From: Microbacterium proteolyticum
GTDB taxonomy: Bacteria > Actinomycetota > Actinomycetes > Actinomycetales > Microbacteriaceae
Direction of reading: 5' to 3'
Length of the DNA: 64,000 nt
NCBI RefSeq assembly: GCF_030818075.1
Contig: NZ_JAUSZZ010000001.1
Span: forward strand, 1,426,001-1,490,000
The translations under genes were made by a program, and so were the position numbers. Below the pieces are notes generated by a model, which saw only the letters and a list, made by a program, of their open reading frames with translations, searched no databases and had not been told where the DNA came from. Every line of letters begins with the position of its first letter. Position 1 is the stretch's first letter. Shown in pieces: positions 1-11,032 of this stretch.

Positions 1-1
1 C

Positions 2-82
2 GGCCCCGATACCGACGACTCGTCGGCCGAGCGCGAAAGCGCTGACGAGGCGCACGACGCCACGGCCGAGGACGAGCGGTGA
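2..82 (+). CDS. 3' end of an upstream gene (partial)
   Basis: Only the last 26 codons are present. The tail is very acidic (many D, E, A and S) and ends at TGA 80-82. The next gene's GTG at 79 overlaps this stop by 4 bp (GTGA), so the two were probably translated as a coupled pair. The fragment shows no domain, and its identity cannot be given from this window. Confidence 0.6.
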   Translation, partial: GPDTDDSSAERESADEAHDATAEDER

Positions 83-1116
83 TCTTCGGGCGGAGCAAGC
101 CGGAGGCGACCCCGCTCGACGGGATCGACGTGGTGCTCGCCGACCTCGACGGCGTCGTGTACGCCGGTCCGGGCGCACTGCCGCATGCCGTCGACAGCCT
201 GAACCGCGCCCAGACCGAAGGGAAGCGCCTCGGGTACATCACCAACAACGCCTCCCGGACGGACGCCTCGGTCGCACAGCACCTCTCGTCGCTGGGGCTC
301 CGTGTGGAGCCGTCCGACGTCACCACGAGCCCCCAGGCGGCGATGCGCCTGATGAAGGATCTCGTGCCGGCGGGGTCGACCCTGCTCGTCGTCGGCGGAG
401 AGGGTCTCGTCGTCGAGGTCGAGAAGGCCGGCTTCGTCGTGACTCGCAGCGCCGACCACGCACCCGCCGCGGTCGTCCAGGGCTTCTCCCCAGAGGTCGG
501 CTGGGCCCAGCTCGCCGAGGCGGCCTACGCGCTCGCGACGCCCGTCGAGGACGGCGGCATCCCGTGGGTCGCGACGAACACCGACTGGACGATCCCGCAG
601 GCCCGCGGGATCGCGCCGGGGAACGGCACGCTCGTCTCCGCCGTGCACACCGCCGTCGGGCGCCTCGCGACGATCGCCGGCAAGCCCGAGCGGCCCATCT
701 TCGACGAGGCCGTCGCCCGCACGGGCGCCCAGGCACCCCTCTTCATCGGCGACCGTCTCGACACCGACATCCAGGGCGCTCGCGCGGCGGAGATGCCCTC
801 GGTGCTGGTGTTGACCGGCATCGATCGTCCGAAGCAGGTGCTGGCGGCCATCCCGTCGCAGCGGCCGGATTTCATCGTCGAAGATCTGCGTCAGCTCTTC
901 GAGCCCTACCCCGCAACGGTCGTGAAGGGGGATCGCACCCGCGTGGGCGACGCGATCGTCGAGATCGACGGTGTCGACCTGCGCATCGTGTCGGAGGGTG
1001 GCCGTCAGATCGATCTGCTGCGCGCCGGCGCTGCGGCCATCTGGAACTCGGGCCGGGCGATCTTCGGTTTCCGTGTTCCGGAGCGCCTGTACGCCGACCC
1101 GTTCCGCGTCCGCTGA
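79..1116 (+). CDS. HAD-IIA family sugar/nucleotide phosphatase (NagD-like)
   Basis: 345 aa, cytosolic. HAD motif I is the DLDGV at residues 22-26 (aspartyl nucleophile DxD). Motif II is the YITNNAS segment near residue 55, and the metal-binding motif is GDRLDTDI near residue 230. The large C1/C2-type cap between them is typical of HAD class IIA (NagD, phosphoglycolate and 4-nitrophenyl phosphatases). About 70 extra residues follow the catalytic core; their role is not obvious. The GTG start overlaps the upstream stop. The substrate cannot be read from sequence; phosphoglycolate, glycerol phosphate or nucleotide phosphates are the usual options for the family. It heads the HAD - small protein - tlyA - nadK - recN cluster. 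Confidence 0.85.
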   Translation: MIFGRSKPEATPLDGIDVVLADLDGVVYAGPGALPHAVDSLNRAQTEGKRLGYITNNASRTDASVAQHLSSLGLRVEPSDVTTSPQAAMRLMKDLVPAGSTLLVVGGEGLVVEVEKAGFVVTRSADHAPAAVVQGFSPEVGWAQLAEAAYALATPVEDGGIPWVATNTDWTIPQARGIAPGNGTLVSAVHTAVGRLATIAGKPERPIFDEAVARTGAQAPLFIGDRLDTDIQGARAAEMPSVLVLTGIDRPKQVLAAIPSQRPDFIVEDLRQLFEPYPATVVKGDRTRVGDAIVEIDGVDLRIVSEGGRQIDLLRAGAAAIWNSGRAIFGFRVPERLYADPFRVR

Positions 1117-1121
1117 CGTCG

Positions 1122-1127
1122 TAGCAT
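1122..1127 (+). promoter_or_regulatory. -10 hexamer TAGCAT for a leaderless transcript
   Basis: TAGCAT fits the actinobacterial TANNNT -10 and lies 7 nt before ATG 1135, the spacing expected when the start codon is the first transcribed base. No Shine-Dalgarno sequence is available to ATG 1135. The promoter would serve the small gene and the downstream tlyA-nadK-recN run. Confidence 0.45.
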
Positions 1128-1134
1128 GGCATCC

Positions 1135-1305
1135 ATGTCGGACAGCGCCGCAGAGGATGCCACGCCCGAGCTGATCGACCGGGTGCGCGTGATCGAAGCG
1201 CAACCGCTCGCCGCCCGCGCGGACGCGTACGCCGCCGTCCACGACGAGCTCGCCCGGCGGCTGGCGTCGGCGCCGACCGACGCGGCGACCGCCTCGCGCC
1301 CGTGA
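1135..1305 (+). CDS. small conserved-position protein upstream of tlyA
   Basis: 56 aa, mostly helical, rich in Ala, Asp, Glu and Arg, with no Cys and no signal peptide. I do not recognise a domain. The reading frame runs exactly into tlyA: its TGA (1303-1305) overlaps the tlyA GTG (1302) by 4 bp, so translational coupling is likely. An in-frame ATG at 1126 is possible, but ATG 1135 sits 7 nt after a good -10 hexamer and is preferred. It may be a dedicated partner or leader for TlyA; that is inference from position only. Confidence 0.55.
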   Translation: MSDSAAEDATPELIDRVRVIEAQPLAARADAYAAVHDELARRLASAPTDAATASRP

Positions 1306-2102
1306 GCGCCCGCCTCGACGCGGAGCTCGCCGCCCGCGGTCTCGCGCGGAGCCGCTCGCACGCCAGCCAGCTCATCGCGGCGGGTCTCGTGAGCATCGAC
1401 GGTCGAGCGGTGGTCAAACCGTCCGTGCAGGTGGATGAGTCCAGCACGATCGAGGTGGCCGGAGCCGACCACTACGTCAGCCGTGGCGCGCACAAGCTGC
1501 TGGCGGCCCTGGATGACTTCCCCCTCGAGGTCGAGGGGCGGGTGGCGCTCGACCTCGGCGCCTCGACGGGCGGATTCACGCAGGTGCTACGCGAACGGGG
1601 AGCGCGCCCGGTCCTCGCCGTCGACGTGGGGCACGGACAGTTGTCCACCGTCGTGGCATCCGATCCCGACGTGGTGTCGGTGGAGGGGTATAACGTGCGG
1701 TTCATGACCGCCGACTCCCTGGCTGCCGCGACGGGCATCGCCGAGCGCCCGCGGGTCGTGACGGGCGACCTGTCGTTCATCTCCCTGACCCACGTGCTGC
1801 CCGCGGTGATCGACACCGCGACGCCGGACGCCGACGTCGTGCTGCTCATCAAGCCGCAGTTCGAGGTCGGTCGCACCGCGGTGAAGGGCGGCCTGGTCAC
1901 CGACCCGGCTCTGCGCTCCGACGCCGTGCACGGGGTGCTGTGGGCCGCGTGGGACGTGGGCCTGCGCACCGCCGGACTGATCGCGTCGCCGATCGTGGGA
2001 ACCCACGGCAACCAGGAGTACGTCGCGTGGTTCTCGGCCGTCCACGGCAGCGACCCCTCAGAATGGGAGAGCACCGTGACCCGACTGACCGGAAGCCGAT
2101 GA
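1302..2102 (+). CDS. tlyA: TlyA family rRNA 2'-O-methyltransferase
   Basis: 266 aa. The first ~60 residues form an S4 RNA-binding domain (LDAELAARGLARSRS...). They are followed by an FtsJ/RrmJ-like Rossmann methyltransferase with the SAM loop DLGASTGGFT and the downstream KPQFEVGR segment. In actinobacteria TlyA methylates C1409 of 16S and C1920 of 23S rRNA, which creates the capreomycin target; older annotations call the family hemolysin. GTG start; the 3' end overlaps nadK (ATGA at 2099-2102). Family assignment is confident; the exact rRNA sites here are inferred from homologues. Confidence 0.92.
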   Translation: MSARLDAELAARGLARSRSHASQLIAAGLVSIDGRAVVKPSVQVDESSTIEVAGADHYVSRGAHKLLAALDDFPLEVEGRVALDLGASTGGFTQVLRERGARPVLAVDVGHGQLSTVVASDPDVVSVEGYNVRFMTADSLAAATGIAERPRVVTGDLSFISLTHVLPAVIDTATPDADVVLLIKPQFEVGRTAVKGGLVTDPALRSDAVHGVLWAAWDVGLRTAGLIASPIVGTHGNQEYVAWFSAVHGSDPSEWESTVTRLTGSR

Positions 2103-3015
2103 CCCCCAGCGATCGCCGAATCCTCCTCGTCGTCCACGCGCGCCGTGACGACACCGTCCAGGCCGCCGAGCGCATTCTCACCGCCGTGCACGCAGCCGGT
2201 GCGGTGGCTGTCGTCTCCGCAGACGACAGGCCGGAACTCGCCGAGCGATTGTCGCTCGCGGGCGTCGAGACCCTCGGCGTCGACGTGAGCGTCGACGATG
2301 TGGAGCTCGCGATCGTCCTCGGCGGTGACGGCACCATCCTGCGCGCCGCCGAGATGGTGCGGGGGAGCACGGCGCCGATCCTGGGCATCAACATGGGACA
2401 CGTGGGCTTCCTCGCCGAGATCGAGCGCGACGACATGGACGACGCCGTCCGCCGCGTCATCGCCCGGGACTACACCGTCGAGGAGCGCCTCGCCCTCGCG
2501 GTGAAAGTCCAGGATGCCGACGACCGTGTCATCTACGAGACCTGGGCGTTGAACGAGGCCACCGTCGAGAAAGCCAGCCGAGAGCGGATGCTCGAGGTCG
2601 TCATGGCGGTCGACGGGCGCCCCCTGTCGTCGTTCGGGTGCGACGGCGTCGTCATCGCGACCCCGACGGGGTCCACCGCCTACAACTTCTCCGCCGGCGG
2701 ACCGGTCGTCTGGCCCACGGTGGAGGCGATCGCCGTCGTCCCGCTGTCGGCGCATGCGCTGTTCGCGCGCCCCCTGGTCGTCGGGCCGGATGCGAGCGTC
2801 GCCGTCGAGGTGCTCGAGCGCACGAGCGGCAGCGGCATCCTGTGGTGCGACGGTCGGCGCTCGCACGAGCTGCCGCCGGGGGCGCGCGTGGTCGTGCGGC
2901 GCTCCTCGCGTCCGGTGCGGCTCGCCCGTCTGCATCCCGCCGTCTTCACCGATCGCTTGGTCCGCAAGTTCCGCCTGCCCGTCACGGGTTGGCGCGGGAT
3001 GCCGGGGGGTGCGGC

Positions 3016-3019
<4 letters not shown>
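2099..3019 (+). CDS. nadK: NAD kinase
   Basis: 306 aa. Phosphorylates NAD+ to NADP+ in the cytosol. The diagnostic GGDGT motif is at residues 75-79, the conserved NE dipeptide follows in WALNEATVEK, and TPTGSTAYNFSAGGP is the second nucleotide-binding loop. The length matches the bacterial PpnK family. ATG 2099 is chosen because it overlaps the tlyA stop (ATGA); the open frame extends further upstream but only inside tlyA. The 3' end overlaps recN (GTGA at 3016-3019). The tlyA-nadK-recN order is widespread in actinobacteria. Confidence 0.93.
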
Positions 3020-6518
<3,499 letters not shown>

Positions 6519-6519
6519 C

Positions 6520-7098
6520 GTGGAGGAGCTGCGCGACGAGCCCGTCGAGCTCGAGATCCTCTCGAGCGAGCTGGTGTACGAGGGTGCGGTGTGGGACGTA
6601 CGCAGCGACACGGTCCGCTACGGCGCGACCGAGATGACCCGCCAGTACGTCGAGCACCCGGGCGCCGCGGCGGTCGTCGCGATCGACGACGACGAACGCG
6701 TCGTGCTCATCCAGCAGTACCGGCACCCGATCAAGGAGCGCGACTGGGAGATCCCGGCCGGCCTGCTCGACGTCGTCGGTGAACCGCCCCTCGAGACGGC
6801 GAAGCGGGAGTTGACCGAAGAGGCCGACCTCGAGGCCGACCACTGGCAGCACCTCGTCTCGATGCACACCACCCCCGGGGGCAACGACGAGGTCGTGCAC
6901 CTCTTCCTCGCGCGCGGGCTGCATTCGGTCGAGACCGACTACGAGCGCGAGCACGAGGAGTCCGACATGCGCCTGGAGCGGGTGCCGCTCGCCGACGTCA
7001 TCGACGGAGTGCTGTCGGGGCGCCTGCGCAACGGCATCCTGGCCACCGGCGCGCTCGCCGCCGCCGAGGTGCTGCGCCGCGAGGCAGCCGCCCGCTGA
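6520..7098 (+). CDS. NUDIX hydrolase, ADP-ribose pyrophosphatase type
   Basis: 192 aa. The Nudix box is present as an acidic helix ending RELTEEADL; the Glu seven residues before R-E is in place, but the usual Gly of EExG is Asp and one residue is inserted after the first Gly. The preceding [17 protein letters not shown] segment is typical of bacterial ADP-ribose pyrophosphatases (NudF/MutT-like). Expected to hydrolyse ADP-ribose to AMP and ribose 5-phosphate. GTG start 1 nt after pyrG; xerD starts 1 nt after its stop, so the three genes form one operon. Confidence 0.85.
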   Translation: MEELRDEPVELEILSSELVYEGAVWDVRSDTVRYGATEMTRQYVEHPGAAAVVAIDDDERVVLIQQYRHPIKERDWEIPAGLLDVVGEPPLETAKRELTEEADLEADHWQHLVSMHTTPGGNDEVVHLFLARGLHSVETDYEREHEESDMRLERVPLADVIDGVLSGRLRNGILATGALAAAEVLRREAAAR

Positions 7099-7099
7099 C

Positions 7100-8029
7100 G
7101 TGGACCTCGAGCGCGCGGTCGAGACCTACCTCCGGCACGTCGCGCTCGAGCGCGGGCTCTCCGACCACACCGTCTCGGCGTACCGCCGCGACCTCTCGGT
7201 GTACGGCGAGTGGCTCGGCGCGCGGGGCGTCTCTCAGGTGGAGGCCGTGACGCCGGAGCTGATCGCCGAGTTCGCGGCGGAGCGCGCATCGGCGATTCCG
7301 CCCCCGGCGTCCTCCTCGCTCGCGCGGCTGCAGTCGTCGGTGCGGGGGCTTCATCGCTTCCTCGTGCGCGAGGGGCGCGTGGATGCCGACCCGAGCGGTC
7401 GGCTGCGCCCGCCCAAGGCCCCGCGCCGGCTGCCGAAGGCGTTGACGATCGCGCAGGTGGACGATCTGCTGAGCGCCGCGGGACCGGCCCCGGGGTCGTC
7501 CGACGCGTCGGCCGCGGAGCCCGCCGCCGTGCGTGACCGTGCCCTTCTCGAGTTGCTGTACGCGACCGGGGCACGCGTGTCGGAGATCGTGCAGCTCGAT
7601 GTCGACGACACCGTCCACGGCGACCTGCTGCGCGTGCGCGGGAAGGGCGACAAGGAGCGCATCGTGCCCGTCGGCTCGTACGCGCGTGCCGCGGTGGAGG
7701 CGTACCTGACGCGCGTGCGCCCGGCGCTCGCGGCGAAGGGACGGGCCACGCCCCGGCTCTTCCTCGGGATGCGCGGGGCGCCGTTGTCGCGCCAGAGCGC
7801 CTGGCTCGTCATCCAGGCCGCCGCCGAGCGCGCGGGGCTGACCTCGCACGTGTCGCCCCACACGCTCCGCCATTCGTTCGCGACGCACCTGCTCCAGGGC
7901 GGTGCCGACGTGCGCGTGGTGCAGGAGCTTCTCGGCCACGCCTCCGTGGCGACCACCCAGATCTACACGCACGTGACGGTCGACGCGCTGCGCGACGTCT
8001 ACGCCACCGCGCACCCGCGCGCGCGGTGA
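7100..8029 (+). CDS. xerD: site-specific tyrosine recombinase XerD
   Basis: 309 aa. The N-terminal SAM-like core-binding domain covers roughly residues 1-95. The catalytic domain carries Arg in TGARVSEIV, Lys in GKGDKERIV, the [12 protein letters not shown] box (His, Arg), and the last His and nucleophile Tyr in [15 protein letters not shown]. With XerC it resolves chromosome dimers at dif. GTG start. Its place after the pyrG-NUDIX pair is the usual actinobacterial chromosomal position, so it is the housekeeping enzyme rather than a phage integrase. Confidence 0.92.
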   Translation: MDLERAVETYLRHVALERGLSDHTVSAYRRDLSVYGEWLGARGVSQVEAVTPELIAEFAAERASAIPPPASSSLARLQSSVRGLHRFLVREGRVDADPSGRLRPPKAPRRLPKALTIAQVDDLLSAAGPAPGSSDASAAEPAAVRDRALLELLYATGARVSEIVQLDVDDTVHGDLLRVRGKGDKERIVPVGSYARAAVEAYLTRVRPALAAKGRATPRLFLGMRGAPLSRQSAWLVIQAAAERAGLTSHVSPHTLRHSFATHLLQGGADVRVVQELLGHASVATTQIYTHVTVDALRDVYATAHPRAR

Positions 8030-8158
8030 CGGGGCGCGCCCGGCATCCCGCTTCGCGTCGGACGCCACCGCGCGGGGTTCGGTCTCGCGGGCAGGCGGCA
8101 TACTGGTTCTCTCGTGCTCGGCGGCCCCGGGCTCGGGCGTTCAGGGGAGACGACACAC

Positions 8159-8650
8159 ATGGGCGCGATGCGGGCACGTCCTACCGTCGCGACCTGGGTG
8201 CTCTCGCTGCTCTACCTCGGACTCGTTCTCGCCGCCGCCGTCGCCGCGGTCTTCTCCGCGGGTTTCCTGCCCTTCGTCTCCTTCATCGGGGACGTGCCGG
8301 ACGAAGCGGTGCGTGCAGCGGTCGTGCCCGTGACGATCATGGTCGGCATGCCCCTGCTGACGTGGACGTGCCTGGGGCGACCGGCGGTTCGTCGTCGCCT
8401 GATGCCGGGGGTGGTCAGCTTCGCCGCAAGTGCAGCGACCTTCGTCGCCGTCGCCTGGATGAGCGTGGTGCTGTTTGGCTACCGAGAGAACAGCGACGAT
8501 CTCTGGGCGCGTGTGCCGTTCGCCGTGGCGGTTTGTGCCCCGATCCTGGTGATCGCGCTCTGTGCTCTGACGATGTCGGTGGCCCGGCGCGGTGATGAGC
8601 GGCGGCAACCGGCGGCAGCGCTCGCCTCCGCAGCATCCCCCACTCCCTGA
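8159..8650 (+). CDS. small integral membrane protein
   Basis: 163 aa with four predicted hydrophobic segments (approx. residues 12-38, 55-75, 85-108, 120-142) and a charged C-terminal tail. I do not recognise the family with certainty; DUF-type four-helix membrane proteins with this layout are common in Microbacteriaceae. ATG 8159 is preferred because AGGGGAG precedes it by about 8 nt. A CATACT hexamer at 8099-8104 could be its -10. The ABC-F gene starts 12 nt after its stop. Confidence 0.6.
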   Translation: MGAMRARPTVATWVLSLLYLGLVLAAAVAAVFSAGFLPFVSFIGDVPDEAVRAAVVPVTIMVGMPLLTWTCLGRPAVRRRLMPGVVSFAASAATFVAVAWMSVVLFGYRENSDDLWARVPFAVAVCAPILVIALCALTMSVARRGDERRQPAAALASAASPTP

Positions 8651-8662
8651 GACACTGGAGGG

Positions 8663-10303
8663 ATGACCGCCACCCTCGTCGCGCAGAACCTCGCCGGGGG
8701 TTACGGCCACCGCACGCTCTTCGACGGCGTCGACCTCACGGTCGCCCCGGGAGATGTGATCGGGGTCGTCGGTGCGAACGGCGCGGGCAAGTCGACACTG
8801 CTGCGTCTGCTCGCGGGAGTCGACGAGCCGCAGGGCGGAACGATCAGTCTCGCGCCGTCCGACGCGTTCGTCGGCTGGCTGCCGCAGGAGCACGAGCGCG
8901 TCCCCGGCGAGACCGTCGCCGCGTACATCGCGCGGCGGACCGGTTGCGCCGAGGCGACGCGCGAGATGGATGCCACCGCGGCGGCCCTCGGCGACCCCAC
9001 GGTCGTCGGTGCCGATGATGCCTACGCCACCGCCCTCGAGCGCTGGCTGGCCAGCGGCGCGGCCGACCTCGACGAGCGGATGCCGCAGGTGCTGGCCGAC
9101 CTCGGACTCGACGTGGGACCGGATGCCGAGATGACGGGGCTGTCGGGTGGACAAGCTGCACGCGTGGGGCTCGCGGCGCTGCTGCTCTCGCGCTTCGACA
9201 TCGCCCTGCTCGACGAGCCGACGAACGACCTCGACCTCGACGGTCTGGAACGGCTGGAGACGTTCGTGCGAGGACTTCGCGGCGGGGTTGTCCTGGTCAG
9301 TCACGACCGCGAGTTCCTGGCGCGGTCGGTCACCCGCGTGCTCGAGCTCGACCTCGCGCAGAACTCCCACCGCATCTACGGGGGCGGCTACGACGCGTAC
9401 CTGGAGGAGCGCGCGACCCTGCGCCGGCAGGCGCGTGAGAAGTACGACGAGTACGCCGAGACCAAGGCCGACCTCGTCGCGCGCGCCCGCATGCAGCGCG
9501 AGTGGTCGAGCCAGGGTGTGCGCAACGCGATGAAGAAGTCGCCCGACAACGACAAGATCCGCCGCAAGGCGGCCACCGAGTCCAGCGAGAAGCAGGCGCA
9601 GAAGGTGCGCCAGATGGAGAGCCGGATCGCACGGCTCGAAGAGGTCGAGGAGCCGCGCAAGGAGTGGCAGCTGGAATTCACCATCGGTTCCGCTCCGCGA
9701 TCGAGCTCGGTGGTGTCAACCCTGTCCGGAGCAGTCTTCCGACAGGGCGACTTCACTCTCGGCCCGGTTTCGCTGCAGGTCAACGCCGGGGAACGGATCG
9801 GCATCACCGGGCCGAACGGTGCCGGGAAATCGACCTTGCTGCGCGGCATCCTGGGTCGTCAGACGCCGGACGACGGAACGGCGAGCCTCGGCGCCAGCGT
9901 CGAGATCGGCGAGATCGACCAGGCCCGATCGCTGCTGGTGGGGGAGCGCCCGCTGGCGGAGACGTTCGAGGGCTTCGTTCCCGAGATGAACTCCGGCGAG
10001 GTGCGGACGCTGCTGGCCAAGTTCGGGCTCAAGGCCGATCACGTCATGCGCCCGGTCGACGGTCTGTCGCCGGGGGAGCGCACGCGCGCCGGGCTCGCGC
10101 TGCTGCAGGCGCGCGGAATCAACGTGCTGGTGCTGGACGAGCCGACCAACCATCTCGACCTGCCCGCGATCGAGCAGCTGGAGCAGGCGCTGGAGTCGTA
10201 CACCGGCACGCTGCTGCTCGTCACGCACGACCGCCGCATGCTCGCGGCCGTCGAGACCGACCGGCGCTGGCACGTCGAGGCCGGGGTCGTGACCGAGCTG
10301 TAG
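8663..10303 (+). CDS. ABC-F family ATPase
   Basis: 546 aa, soluble, two ABC domains and no membrane segment. Domain 1: Walker A GANGAGKST, signature LSGGQAARVGLA, Walker B LLDEPTNDLDLD. A charged helical linker of about 80 residues (inter-domain, near 245-335) follows. Domain 2: GPNGAGKST, LSPGERTRAGLA, LDEPTNHLDLP. ABC-F proteins act on the ribosome as translation factors or antibiotic ribosome-protection factors; the sequence alone does not decide which. The linker is rich in Lys/Arg, as in ribosome-binding members. Confidence 0.85.
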   Translation: MTATLVAQNLAGGYGHRTLFDGVDLTVAPGDVIGVVGANGAGKSTLLRLLAGVDEPQGGTISLAPSDAFVGWLPQEHERVPGETVAAYIARRTGCAEATREMDATAAALGDPTVVGADDAYATALERWLASGAADLDERMPQVLADLGLDVGPDAEMTGLSGGQAARVGLAALLLSRFDIALLDEPTNDLDLDGLERLETFVRGLRGGVVLVSHDREFLARSVTRVLELDLAQNSHRIYGGGYDAYLEERATLRRQAREKYDEYAETKADLVARARMQREWSSQGVRNAMKKSPDNDKIRRKAATESSEKQAQKVRQMESRIARLEEVEEPRKEWQLEFTIGSAPRSSSVVSTLSGAVFRQGDFTLGPVSLQVNAGERIGITGPNGAGKSTLLRGILGRQTPDDGTASLGASVEIGEIDQARSLLVGERPLAETFEGFVPEMNSGEVRTLLAKFGLKADHVMRPVDGLSPGERTRAGLALLQARGINVLVLDEPTNHLDLPAIEQLEQALESYTGTLLLVTHDRRMLAAVETDRRWHVEAGVVTEL

Positions 10304-10357
10304 GCGAACGTCACGGAGGTGGCGGGGGAGCGGTGGGCCCGAAACGGGTGCGCGTGC

Positions 10358-10377
10358 GCCGGCGCGCTGGCGCCGGC
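10358..10377 (+). terminator. GC hairpin downstream of the ABC-F gene
   Basis: Perfect 8-bp stem GCCGGCGC/GCGCCGGC with a 4-nt loop, 55 bp after the ABC-F stop. There is no T-run, as is common in high-GC actinobacteria. It lies between convergent genes and could serve either strand. Confidence 0.4.
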
Positions 10378-10400
10378 ACCGTGGAGCGCAACGCCAGCAT

Positions 10401-10470
10401 GCATAAACACGATTCATGCGCGGAAACGCGCCCACGTCGTGTTTATGCGCACGGATCGTGTTTATGCGTG
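10401..10470. repeat. isolated copy of the ATAAACACG four-arm palindrome
   Basis: A 70-bp imperfect palindrome. It opens with GCATAAACACGATTC, has inner arms GGAAACGCGC and CGTGTTTATGCGC, and closes with GATCGTGTTTATGC. The same architecture occurs four more times at 24.15-24.74 kb. Here the third arm is a better match to the outer arm than in the other copies. Confidence 0.8.
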
Positions 10471-10484
10471 GGGGGCGGCGGGGG

Positions 10485-10829
10485 TCAGCGGCCCTGGCGC
10501 TTCTTGTAGGGCTTGGGCTGACCCTTCACGATCGGGGCGCGGCCCTTGCCCTTCGAGGCTTTCGCCTTGCCGCCGCCGGGCGCCTTCTGCGTCGGCGTGG
10601 GCGCCGGGGCGTCGGCGATGCGGCGGTGGGCCTCCTCGAGCAGCAGCGCACCCGCCGGCAGCAGACGCGTCGGCGGGGTGCGCTGAACGAGCGGTTGTCC
10701 CACTTCCTCCTCGAGCTTGTCGAGCGTCGTGTACAGCGAGGGCAGCGGGATGCCGAGCTTGTCGGCCGCGCGAGGAAAGTGCAGCTCCTCGGCGAGGGCG
10801 GCGAACCGGCGCAGGTGCTCGAGCTTCAT
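10485..10829 (-). CDS. LysR-type HTH domain mini-protein with basic tail
   Basis: 114 aa. Residues 1-60 form a LysR-family winged helix-turn-helix (starts MKLEHLRRFAALAEELHF). The co-inducer-binding domain of LysR regulators (about 200 aa) is absent. Instead the C-terminus is a Lys/Gly/Pro-rich basic tail that could bind nucleic acid non-specifically. ATG 10829 is preferred over ATG 10838 because GGGAGA lies 9 nt upstream of it. It could be a stand-alone DNA-binding protein; no target is evident. Confidence 0.65.
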   Translation of the reverse strand: MKLEHLRRFAALAEELHFPRAADKLGIPLPSLYTTLDKLEEEVGQPLVQRTPPTRLLPAGALLLEEAHRRIADAPAPTPTQKAPGGGKAKASKGKGRAPIVKGQPKPYKKRQGR

Positions 10830-10895
10830 GGCATCCATTCTCCCGGGTGAGGAGCGTCGCTGCGGGCCCCGTCGCGCGCCCACCGCACGCCGAGG

Positions 10896-10964
10896 TCACA
10901 CGATCGTGCCGAGAGCACACGGTGCGACGCGGTCAGAGCGTGTGATCTCGCGCGGATCGTGTGA
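10896..10964. repeat. palindrome with TCACACGATC/GATCGTGTGA arms
   Basis: 69-bp inverted repeat with perfect 10-bp ends (10896-10905 and 10955-10964) and an inner GCGTGTGATC. Length and arm order mirror the ATAAACACG elements, with CACACGAT replacing AAACACGAT, so it may be a diverged relative. It lies between the mini-LysR gene and the GMC oxidoreductase 3' end. Confidence 0.6.
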
Positions 10965-11032
10965 TGTCGGACGCCGAAAGGGGCGCCCCCGCCCCGGAGC
11001 CGCGCGGGGGCGGGCGCGGGCGGCGGAGCCGG

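Noticed and set aside
7100..8029. Tyrosine recombinase as a sign of an integrated element
   Set aside because: It lies in the conserved pyrG-NUDIX-xerD order and lacks att-like repeats or a tRNA next to it, so it is the housekeeping XerD.
8663..10303. ABC-F protein as a definite antibiotic resistance determinant
   Set aside because: Motifs establish ABC-F only; the sequence seen by eye does not separate resistance factors from general translation factors.
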